64,000 nucleotides of DNA from Zhongshania aliphaticivorans (lineage in GTDB: Bacteria; Pseudomonadota; Gammaproteobacteria; Pseudomonadales; Spongiibacteraceae): the NCBI RefSeq assembly GCF_902705855.1, contig NZ_CACSIJ010000017.1:1-64000 (forward strand). The letters run 5' to 3'. The translations under genes and the position numbers were made by a program. The notes beneath the pieces are model-generated. The model was not told the origin of the DNA and searched no databases. It saw nothing but the letters and a program-made list of their open reading frames with translations. Below, in pieces: positions 35,982 to 43,392 of this stretch. Positions within the stretch are counted from its first letter, which is position 1. Every line of letters starts with the position of its first letter.

Positions 35982-36254
35982 GTGAATAAATCTGAGCTAA
36001 TCGACGCTATTGCAGAATCTGCAGATTTGTCTAAAGCAGCGGCAGGACGTGCACTAGATGCGGCCGTAGAAGCAATTACTAATGCACTGAAGTCAGACGA
36101 TTCAGTATCTTTGGTAGGCTTTGGTACTTTCAGTGTTAAAGACCGCGCAGCTCGCACTGGTCGCAACCCGCAAACCGGCGCGCCCATTGAAATTTCAGCA
36201 GCTAAAATTCCAAGCTTTAAAGCTGGTAAAGCGCTGAAGGATGCCTGTAACTAA
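35982..36254 (+). CDS. hupB: DNA-binding protein HU-beta
   Basis: HU is a small histone-like protein that bends DNA and organises the nucleoid. The 90-residue protein starts with GTG after GAAGGGGAAG and reads [27 protein letters not shown]. The dimerisation segment and the DNA-binding arm, [24 protein letters not shown], are standard. Position between lon and ppiD is that of hupB in E. coli and Pseudomonas. Its own strong promoter and a terminator make it a one-gene unit. Confidence 0.98.
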   Translation: MNKSELIDAIAESADLSKAAAGRALDAAVEAITNALKSDDSVSLVGFGTFSVKDRAARTGRNPQTGAPIEISAAKIPSFKAGKALKDACN

Positions 36255-36314
36255 GGTATAGACCGCCATTCCCGTTTTAACGGGGGGCCGTAGGGGTAAA
36301 ACCTCTTACAGAAG

Positions 36315-36341
36315 GCGCATCGAGAGGTGCGCTTTTTTTTT
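36315..36341 (+). terminator. Terminator after hupB
   Basis: GCGCATC (36315-36321) pairs with GGTGCGC (36326-36332, one G-U pair) across a GAGA loop, followed by nine T. A second hairpin, CCCGTT/AACGGG (36271-36284), lies just upstream. Confidence 0.88.
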
Positions 36342-36365
36342 GATTCAGAATCAGGTTTAGCATCA

Positions 36366-38243
36366 ATGCTGCAAAATATTCGCAATAATATCCAAGGAAC
36401 AGCGGCCAAAGTTATCATCGCGATAATTGTAGTGCCGTTTGCTCTATTCGGGATCGATAGTTTATTTACTAGCTCAGGGCCAGCTGCGGCGGCGGTCGTG
36501 AACGGTGAGAAGATTTCAGAGGCGGAGTTACAGCAGGCGATTACGCTGCAAAAACGCCGTCTATTAAGCATGATGGGCGATCAAATAGATCCCGCGATGC
36601 TAGATGACGCGATTCTGCGTAAGCCAGCACTTAATACCTTGATCAAGCAGCAATTGTTATTGCAGGCAGCGAAAGACGAAGGGATTGAGGTATCAGTACC
36701 GCAGTTGAACGCGACTATAGCGGCTATGCCTCAGTTTCAAGAGGATGGCCGATTCTCTCAGGAGCGCTATCAGCAAGTTCTACGTTTGCAGGGTTATAGC
36801 AGCAGCTTTTTTAAACAACTGCTTAAATCAGATTTAACCATCCAACAATTATCTACCGCAGTCGCTGGCTCGGCATTTGTCAGTGGGGCAGAGCTGTCTC
36901 GTAGTGTTGGCCTACTGTATGAATCGCGCGATTATCATTACATAAATATTCCGCTTGCTAACTACAGCAAAAATGTCAGTGTTAGCGAGAAAGAAATTGC
37001 CGACTATTACGCCGATAATGCTGAATCATTTTTAACTGATGAGCAGGTTCGCTTTTCATATATTGAGTTAACAGAAGAGCAATTTTTCGAACCCGTTTCA
37101 GAGGATCAGGTGCTTGCAGAATATCAGCGTATGGTTGATACCAATAATGCGCAGATTGAGCGTGAGGCCGCGCATATTCTGCTAGATATCACTGATGACA
37201 GAAGCAGGGAGCAAGCGCTAGAGCAGCTAGAAAAAATACGTGCGGATATAGCTGCGGGCTCTGATTTTGCTGATGAAGCAACGCAGTTCTCTGTAGATGC
37301 TGGCTCTGCTGCAAACGGCGGATCATTAGGGTTTACAAGCGGTGACAGCTTTCCTGCTGAATTTGAAGAAGCGCTGTCTGGTTTAAATGTTGGAGACGTG
37401 TCGTCAGTCGTTGAAACAGAAGCCGGTTTACACTTAATCAAGTTGCTTAGTATTCGTAAACCAGAGTTACCCAGTCTCGATGAGGCTCGCTTACAAATTA
37501 CCGAACAGCTGCGTGCACAAAAAGCACAACCTCGCTTGGTTGGTGCTGTCGATACGCTAAAAGATCTCGTGTTCAATGCAGAAAGTCTTGCAATGCCAGC
37601 AGAAGAGATGACACTTGAGGTAAAGCAGGGGAATTGGCTTAGCAAAACCTCAGAAGAGGGTTTATTTTCTTACCCAGCCGTTAAAGAGGCTGCATTTAAT
37701 GCCGAGTTACGTAGTCAAGGTTTGAATAGCGACGTCATCGAGCTTGAATCGGATCGTTACGTTGTTATTCATATTGAAGAGCACAAAGCTCCCCAAGTTC
37801 AAGGGTTGGAAAATGTGCGGAATGATATTCAATTAATCTTGTCAGAGAATAAGGCGGAATCTGCTGCTTTATCCAAGGCTGAAGAACTGCAACTTGCGCT
37901 CATGTCTGGCGAACGCGTTGAAGATGCGGCGAAAAAGCAGGAGTTAAAGTGGAATGCCATCGTAGACGGCAAACGGAGCGATATTGGCGTTGAAGCCGCA
38001 ATACGGAATCAGGCATTTGCCATGCCTCGACCGGCCTCTAGCGCATCAGTGAGTACGCTTCGTAAAAACAATGGCGATCGCGTCGTGGTGCAGTTATTTG
38101 ATGTTCGCTACGGTAATCTCGCAGCTTTGAAAGCAGATCTTGTGCAAGAAGCCGAAAAGAGTGCTTATAGAAATAAATCATCCCAGGAATTTTCTGCTTA
38201 CTTTAATAGTTTGTGGGAAAGCGCTGAGATTAAAATTAATTGA
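36366..38243 (+). CDS. ppiD: Periplasmic folding chaperone PpiD
   Basis: PpiD is anchored in the inner membrane and helps proteins that leave the Sec translocon. I start at the ATG at 36366 (625 residues); the GTG at 36327 lies in the hupB terminator. MLQNIRNNIQGTAAKVIIA leads to one membrane helix (about residues 14-36). The SurA-N-like chaperone region follows, then a PpiC/parvulin domain (about 220-320: EREAAHILLDI, ATQFSVDAGSAANGGSLG, VETEAGLHLIKL) and a C-terminal domain. It is last in the tig-clpPX-lon-hupB-ppiD cluster. Confidence 0.94.
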   Translation: MLQNIRNNIQGTAAKVIIAIIVVPFALFGIDSLFTSSGPAAAAVVNGEKISEAELQQAITLQKRRLLSMMGDQIDPAMLDDAILRKPALNTLIKQQLLLQAAKDEGIEVSVPQLNATIAAMPQFQEDGRFSQERYQQVLRLQGYSSSFFKQLLKSDLTIQQLSTAVAGSAFVSGAELSRSVGLLYESRDYHYINIPLANYSKNVSVSEKEIADYYADNAESFLTDEQVRFSYIELTEEQFFEPVSEDQVLAEYQRMVDTNNAQIEREAAHILLDITDDRSREQALEQLEKIRADIAAGSDFADEATQFSVDAGSAANGGSLGFTSGDSFPAEFEEALSGLNVGDVSSVVETEAGLHLIKLLSIRKPELPSLDEARLQITEQLRAQKAQPRLVGAVDTLKDLVFNAESLAMPAEEMTLEVKQGNWLSKTSEEGLFSYPAVKEAAFNAELRSQGLNSDVIELESDRYVVIHIEEHKAPQVQGLENVRNDIQLILSENKAESAALSKAEELQLALMSGERVEDAAKKQELKWNAIVDGKRSDIGVEAAIRNQAFAMPRPASSASVSTLRKNNGDRVVVQLFDVRYGNLAALKADLVQEAEKSAYRNKSSQEFSAYFNSLWESAEIKIN

Positions 38244-38306
38244 TATTATGCACTTACTCCTCGGTACTTTGGGGCCGAGGAGTGAATGCTTGGATAAATA
38301 AAAATA

Positions 38307-39116
38307 ATGATTTCTGCTGTAGAAAAAAGACAGTCGGTAGCGGGCCACGTTGATGTTTGGTATTGCTTTACCGACGATCACCGTCTGAATAGCCGACTCG
38401 ATCAATACGAAACCATGTTGTCATCTGCTGAATTGCAGCAGTATCAACAACTGATGCATGGTAGCAATGGTAGAGATTACCTTATCAGCAGGGCGTTGTT
38501 ACGCACAGTACTGTCGGAATATTGTGGTTTTTCTCCTGAAAAAATCAGTTTTTGCGTCAATGCATATGGCAAGCCTGAACTTATCAATGATGAGGGGCAA
38601 GGCCAAATTCAATTTAATACCGCCCATACCAGCGGCCTTACCGTGTGCGTTGTTACCCGCGACAATGATGTTGGCGTGGACGTTGAAAGCCGAGCTGAAA
38701 ACCGCGGTGTTTTAAATATGGCAGATGATTATTTCTCTGCGCTTGAGCTGCAAGCTCTGAATGCACGGGCAGATGATCAGCAGCTAGATTATTTTTATCG
38801 ATACTGGACCTTGAAAGAAGCTTATATCAAGGCGCGGGGAGAGGGGCTTTCCATCCCCCTACACGATTTTTCTGTGGTATTGGATGACGAGGGCGTCTTT
38901 AGCGGGTTTGTTGGCCCAGAGGCCGATCGTTGGGATTTCAGTATTTTGTGTAAAAATCCTAATTACACCGCTGCATTAGCAATGGGCGGCAAAATAAATA
39001 GCATAGCGTATTTTCACAGTGTCCCGCTTGGGCAGGAAGTTGAGTTGAGTGCTGAAGACGCATTTAATCATTTCCCTAATAATGTCAGCGGACAACGTAA
39101 CCGAATGATTGGATGA
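38307..39116 (+). CDS. 4'-phosphopantetheinyl transferase, Sfp/HetI type
   Basis: This enzyme moves the phosphopantetheine arm of CoA onto carrier proteins. The 269-residue protein has the magnesium-binding motif VGVDVESR (near residue 120) and the second motif YRYWTLKEAYIKARGEGL (about 167-184), which define the two-domain Sfp family, unlike the short AcpS. It could activate AcpP or the carrier domains of a polyketide, polyunsaturated fatty acid or peptide synthase; no such synthase is in the window. The last 50 residues are variable. It is followed by a phosphoglycerate dehydrogenase after 19 bp. Confidence 0.9.
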   Translation: MISAVEKRQSVAGHVDVWYCFTDDHRLNSRLDQYETMLSSAELQQYQQLMHGSNGRDYLISRALLRTVLSEYCGFSPEKISFCVNAYGKPELINDEGQGQIQFNTAHTSGLTVCVVTRDNDVGVDVESRAENRGVLNMADDYFSALELQALNARADDQQLDYFYRYWTLKEAYIKARGEGLSIPLHDFSVVLDDEGVFSGFVGPEADRWDFSILCKNPNYTAALAMGGKINSIAYFHSVPLGQEVELSAEDAFNHFPNNVSGQRNRMIG

Positions 39117-39135
39117 AAAATTCGAGGATTAATTT

Positions 39136-40308
39136 GTGTATAAAGTATTAACCTTAAATCAAATCTCTACAAAAGGTTTAGAGCGTTTACCGCGTGAAAG
39201 CTACGAAATTGCGAGTGAATTTACCTCGCCAGATGCTATCTTGCTGCGCAGCCACAAACTACAAGCTGACGATATTGCAGCGTCAGTAAAGGCGATTGGT
39301 CGCGCTGGCGCGGGAACCAATAATATTCCAGTTAGTGCCTGTACCGAGCGCGGCATTCCTGTTTTTAATAGTCCTGGTGCAAACGCAAACGCGGTAAAAG
39401 AGTTGGTGATTGCTGGTCTTGCACTTGGATCGCGGGGCATCTTACCCGGTATTGCGTATGTTAACTCGCTAGGACATATGAACGATCCCAGCGAAATGGC
39501 AAAATTGCTTGAGAAAGAAAAGAAGCGTTTTAAAGGAAATGAATTAGCGGGAAGAACCTTAGGCGTTGTCGGCTTGGGTGCAATCGGTTCGATGATCGCT
39601 AACGCCGCTCTTAATTTGGGCATGGAGGTCGTAGGCTATGATCCCGCGCTTTCTGTTGACGCAGCGTGGCGTTTACCAAGTTCTGTTAAAAAGATGGAAA
39701 ATATCAATAGTCTTTTTGCAAAAGCTGATTACATCACCTTACATCTACCGGTTTTAGACTCTACCCGTGGCATGGTTAACGCCGACTTGTTATCTGGCTG
39801 TAAACCGGGTTGTTGCTTATTGAATTTTGCTCGCGAAGAAATTGTGAATGTTGATGCGGTTATCGCTGCACTTGATAAAGGACAGCTTCGGCAATTTATT
39901 ACTGATTTCCCAGTGCCATCGTTGATTGGTCGTAGCGACGTAGTACTGATGCCGCATATTGGCGCAAGCACGGATGAAGCAGAAGATAATTGCGCAGTTA
40001 TGGCTGCTGAGCAGATTGATGACTTTTTGAGAAACGGCAATATTAATAATTCCGTTAATTTCCCTAATCTTCAACTCGAGCGAAGCGGGCATTGTCGTTT
40101 AGCCATCGCTAATCACAATGTACCTAAGATCCTTGGTAGCATTTTAGGTATTTTGGCTGAGGCCAATATTAATATTCTCGATATGTTAAACAAAAGCCGT
40201 AATGAAATTGCATATAACCTGATTGATTTGGGCGGCGACGTCAGTTCGGACTTATTGGATTCGCTGGCTGCACTCGAAGGTGTAATCAACGTGAGAGTGA
40301 TTCATTAG
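39136..40308 (+). CDS. serA: Phosphoglycerate dehydrogenase
   Basis: The first enzyme of serine synthesis, oxidising 3-phosphoglycerate with NAD. The 390-residue protein has the substrate domain (KVLTLNQISTKGLERLP), the Rossmann motif LGVVGLGAIGSMIANAA, an INFAREEIV-type Arg-Glu region (LLNFAREEIV), a catalytic His in LMPHIGASTDEAE, and a C-terminal ACT domain (LAIANHNVPKILGSILGIL) for regulation by serine. It starts with GTG after a GAGG motif. The length falls in the short SerA type. The pairing with the upstream transferase may be accidental. Confidence 0.93.
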   Translation: MYKVLTLNQISTKGLERLPRESYEIASEFTSPDAILLRSHKLQADDIAASVKAIGRAGAGTNNIPVSACTERGIPVFNSPGANANAVKELVIAGLALGSRGILPGIAYVNSLGHMNDPSEMAKLLEKEKKRFKGNELAGRTLGVVGLGAIGSMIANAALNLGMEVVGYDPALSVDAAWRLPSSVKKMENINSLFAKADYITLHLPVLDSTRGMVNADLLSGCKPGCCLLNFAREEIVNVDAVIAALDKGQLRQFITDFPVPSLIGRSDVVLMPHIGASTDEAEDNCAVMAAEQIDDFLRNGNINNSVNFPNLQLERSGHCRLAIANHNVPKILGSILGILAEANINILDMLNKSRNEIAYNLIDLGGDVSSDLLDSLAALEGVINVRVIH

Positions 40309-40348
40309 GTTTTTTACACAAGCTCTTCAATACGCTGGGAGGTAATTA

Positions 40349-40888
40349 ATGGCGACATTAACAGATATTGAAGGCTTGCTCGTAAATCAGCGCGGCTCGC
40401 CACCCATTGAAAACTGGCACCCCGATCTTAGTGGCGATATAGATATCGTCATTACCAGTGATGGTCGCTGGATTCATGAAGGCGGCGAAATAAAGCGCCA
40501 TAAACTGGTTAAATTATTCGCTTCGATACTCCGTCGTGAAGACGATGGCGAATATTATTTAGTGACACCGGTCGAGAAATGGCGTGTTACTGTCGAAGAT
40601 TTACCTCTTCAGATTGTCGATTTTGAACTAAGTAACGTCGGCACAACGCAGCGAATTGCTGTTAAAACCAATGTCGATACTTGGCTAGAGCTTGGTAAAG
40701 ATCATCCTCTTCAGGTTGAAACTGACAATCTTAGCCAAGAACCTAAGCCATCGGTATTGCTTAAGCATGGCTTAGAGGCGCGGGTTAATCGAGCGAGTTT
40801 TTATAAGTTGGTGGAATTGGCTGAGTGCCATGGCAATCAGATGATATTGCATGCCGGCGGTGAGGAATTTGTGCTTGGTGCGATATAA
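40349..40888 (+). CDS. DUF1285 family protein
   Basis: A 179-residue protein of the DUF1285 family, widespread in proteobacteria and of unknown biochemical function. The family's features are the PPIENWHPDLSGDIDIVI opening, DGRWIHEGGEIKRHKLVKLFASILRRE, and the VTPVEKWRVTVEDLPL segment. It is a soluble all-beta-rich protein with no signal peptide. The GGGAGG ribosome binding site is good. It lies 40 bp after serA and shares a two-way terminator with the convergent lpxD. Solved structures of the family suggest two small domains, but I know of no assigned role. Confidence 0.88.
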   Translation: MATLTDIEGLLVNQRGSPPIENWHPDLSGDIDIVITSDGRWIHEGGEIKRHKLVKLFASILRREDDGEYYLVTPVEKWRVTVEDLPLQIVDFELSNVGTTQRIAVKTNVDTWLELGKDHPLQVETDNLSQEPKPSVLLKHGLEARVNRASFYKLVELAECHGNQMILHAGGEEFVLGAI

Positions 40889-40895
40889 TCATCAC

Positions 40896-40939
40896 TCAAA
40901 TAAAAAGGGCAGCTATTATCAGCAGCCCTTTTTATTTGA
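40896..40939. terminator. Two-way terminator between the DUF1285 gene and lpxD
   Basis: A perfect 15-bp inverted repeat (TCAAATAAAAAGGGC / GCCCTTTTTATTTGA, 14-bp loop) that gives a T-rich tail on both strands. It ends the DUF1285 transcript on the plus strand and the lpxD transcript on the minus strand. Confidence 0.92.
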
Positions 40940-40941
40940 GG

Positions 40942-41994
40942 TTATTTTTCTTCCGTATTAGACGGCAATAAGGTTTTTAATTGTTTTTCTAGTTGTTTAA
41001 TTCGGCTTGCCATGTCGTCTAGCTGTGTGTATCTCACCGAGTTTCTGCGCCATTTTTTTACATCTTGCATAGGCGGTGTAGAGGCAAATACACCGGCCTC
41101 GGTGTTGCCTTTGGTGACGATGGTGCCGCCGTGGAAGTGGCTATTATCAGCAATGCTAATATGACCATTTATGGCCACGGCGCCTGCAACGGTGCAGTTT
41201 TCACCGATGTTTGCACTGCCAGCTATACCCACACAACCTGCAATAGCAGAGCGTTTACCAATTTTGACGTTGTGGGCAATATGAACAAGATTGTCGATGA
41301 TCACGCCGTCGTGGATAACGGTATTGCCTAGGGCGCCACGGTCTATCGAACAGTTAGAGCCGATTTCTACATTATCGCCAACTACCACGGCACCTAATTG
41401 ATGAATTTTCTTCCAGCCGTCGCGGCTAGGTGCGAAGCCAAAGCCGTCAGAGCCAATTACGGTGCCGCTGTGAATAACGCAGTTTTTGCCAAGGCTAACA
41501 CCGTGGTAAATCACTACATTGGGGTGGACTAGGGTGTTGTCGTCAACACTGGCCCGATCTCCGACAGAAACACCTGAATAAAGTCGCGCACCACTACCAA
41601 TACGAGCGTGTTCGCCGATGACGCAATTGGCACCAATGGCCGCATTGGGGGCTACGTTTGCGCTTGCCGCTACAACGGCCGACGGATGTATACCGACAGT
41701 TAGTTCTGATAGCGATTCAAATAACGCTGATACTTTTGCGTAAGCCAAATAGGTATTGGCGACGATAAGTTTATTACCGGCGTATTTGTCAGCGAAGTCG
41801 GCGTTTAGGATGACCGCACCGGTCGTAGACTGGGGTAAATATTGTAAATAGGACTCTTGGTTAATGAACGACAGCTCAGATGCTGAGGCGCACTGTAGAT
41901 CGGCAATACCTGAAATTCGATGATCGGCATTACCAACTAATTCTGCGTCGAGATATTCCGCCAGCTCCGACAAACTTCTTTCGGTGTTACCCAT
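40942..41994 (-). CDS. lpxD: UDP-3-O-acylglucosamine N-acyltransferase
   Basis: LpxD adds the N-linked 3-hydroxyacyl chain to the lipid A precursor, using acyl-ACP. The 350-residue protein has the N-terminal uridine-binding domain (LSELAEYLDAELVGNADHRISGIADL), then a left-handed beta-helix of hexapeptide repeats (about 100-310) with the catalytic His in VHIAHNVKIG, and a C-terminal helix. It is not beside bamA, skp, fabZ or lpxA, where lpxD is normally found, so it may be a second copy. A GGAGAAAG ribosome binding site supports the ATG. Confidence 0.94.
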   Translation of the reverse strand: MGNTERSLSELAEYLDAELVGNADHRISGIADLQCASASELSFINQESYLQYLPQSTTGAVILNADFADKYAGNKLIVANTYLAYAKVSALFESLSELTVGIHPSAVVAASANVAPNAAIGANCVIGEHARIGSGARLYSGVSVGDRASVDDNTLVHPNVVIYHGVSLGKNCVIHSGTVIGSDGFGFAPSRDGWKKIHQLGAVVVGDNVEIGSNCSIDRGALGNTVIHDGVIIDNLVHIAHNVKIGKRSAIAGCVGIAGSANIGENCTVAGAVAINGHISIADNSHFHGGTIVTKGNTEAGVFASTPPMQDVKKWRRNSVRYTQLDDMASRIKQLEKQLKTLLPSNTEEK

Positions 41995-42233
41995 AGGGCT
42001 TTCTCCGTTGCTACCCTGCTAGGGCGTAAATGAATTTCATGCCGAATACGGAATATAAAACTGCATGTTGAGTAGGTTTCTGCTTAGTTGGGTAAATACG
42101 CTGTTCGCTATATTGAAAATCTTCGCGGTATTGTACTCATCAATAGTTAGCTGCACTGTGTTAATTTACTGAAAATATCTATTTGCCGCCAATATAGCGT
42201 TTTGCCGGCACGGTAAGAGTAAGCAAACGCATT

Positions 42234-43139
42234 TTAATGCTTATTTCCATTTTTTGCGCTAACGACGCTGACGATAATTGCTCCGGCAAGGACGCCAATG
42301 AGGCCGTTAAACAGTGTTTGGGCTAGGGTATCCGCTAAGGCATTATTGAACATGTGTAGGTGAGAGAGGGCGAAAGCGATTTCTATGTAGTGATCTGCGC
42401 CGTGGGTTAAAATACCACCGCCGACTAAAAACATCGCTAAAGTCCCTACGATGGTAAGCGTTTTCATTAGTGCAGGTGCTAGCCAAAGTAAGAAGCTGCC
42501 AATGGTATGTATTGCCGAGGTGCTAGACTTATGCAAATAGAGCCCTAGATCATCGATCTTCACAATTAATGCCACCAAACCATACACCGCGAAGGTAATT
42601 CCCACGGCGACAATCGACAGTACCAAAGCCTGTTTGGCAAATGGAGCTGCTTGCATAGTGCTTAGCGCAATAACGATAATCTCTAGACTTAAAATAAAAT
42701 CAGTGCGAATTGCGCCCTTAACTCGTTCTGCTTCTAAGGCCATTAAATCTGCTTCGTTATCTGCAATAAGCGCCTTTGCCTGTGAGTGATCTTTATTGTT
42801 GCGATGGGTAAGGCTATGCCAGACTTTTTCTGCGCCTTCAAAGCATAAATATAACCCCCCGACTATTAGCACCGGCGTAATTAGCCATGGCATGAATAGG
42901 CTGGCTAACAATACAATAGGCACAATAATAACTTTATTGATTAAAGAGCCTTTAGTTACTTCCCAAACAACGGGTAACTCGCGCTCAGCACGGATATTCC
43001 CAACTTGCTCTGCGTTTACAGCCAAATCGTCGCCGAGCACCCCTGCGGTTTTCTTTACCGCGAGCTTGGACATGACAGAAATGTCGTCTAATAAGGTGGC
43101 AATATCGTCAAAGAGGGCTAAAAGAGAACCTGCGGCCAT
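42234..43139 (-). CDS. yedI: YedI / DUF808 family inner-membrane protein
   Basis: A 301-residue membrane protein of the DUF808 family (E. coli YedI), function unknown. The opening LLALFDDIATLLDDISVMSKLAVKKTAGVLGDDLAVNA is the family signature; the hydrophobic segments that follow (for example near residues 70-100, 150-200 and 205-290) suggest about seven membrane helices. The start has an AAAGGTAT ribosome binding motif. It lies alone between lpxD and the TonB-dependent receptor, both on the same strand but with gaps of about 240-250 bp. Confidence 0.9.
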   Translation of the reverse strand: MAAGSLLALFDDIATLLDDISVMSKLAVKKTAGVLGDDLAVNAEQVGNIRAERELPVVWEVTKGSLINKVIIVPIVLLASLFMPWLITPVLIVGGLYLCFEGAEKVWHSLTHRNNKDHSQAKALIADNEADLMALEAERVKGAIRTDFILSLEIIVIALSTMQAAPFAKQALVLSIVAVGITFAVYGLVALIVKIDDLGLYLHKSSTSAIHTIGSFLLWLAPALMKTLTIVGTLAMFLVGGGILTHGADHYIEIAFALSHLHMFNNALADTLAQTLFNGLIGVLAGAIIVSVVSAKNGNKH

Positions 43140-43333
43140 TGAGAATATACCTTTGAAAGAGTGTCGTTATATCAATATTCGTAAAGCATACTACATCAGG
43201 CGACGTATCATCACTTGAAGCAATATAGATAGCTAGATTTGCCAGCTAGCATCGTTATAGATTTAACGGGGGCGTGAAGGGTAAAGTAATTAGCTCGGTG
43301 TCGGTGTTAAGAGCTTTAATGCTACTTAAAGCT

Positions 43334-43369
43334 AAAAAGGCCGATTTTGAGCGTCCAAACTCAAAATCG
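43334..43369 (-). terminator. Terminator of the alkB-receptor operon
   Basis: On the minus strand CGATTTTGAG and CTCAAAATCG form a perfect 10-bp stem with an 8-base loop, followed by GCC and five T, 23 bases after the receptor stop codon. Confidence 0.9.
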
Positions 43370-43392
43370 ACAAGCAGATATTATTCGTTGTG

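Noticed and set aside
36327-36365. A GTG start for ppiD 13 codons upstream
   Set aside because: It lies in the stem of the hupB terminator and gives residues unlike PpiD; the ATG at 36366 gives the normal N-terminus.
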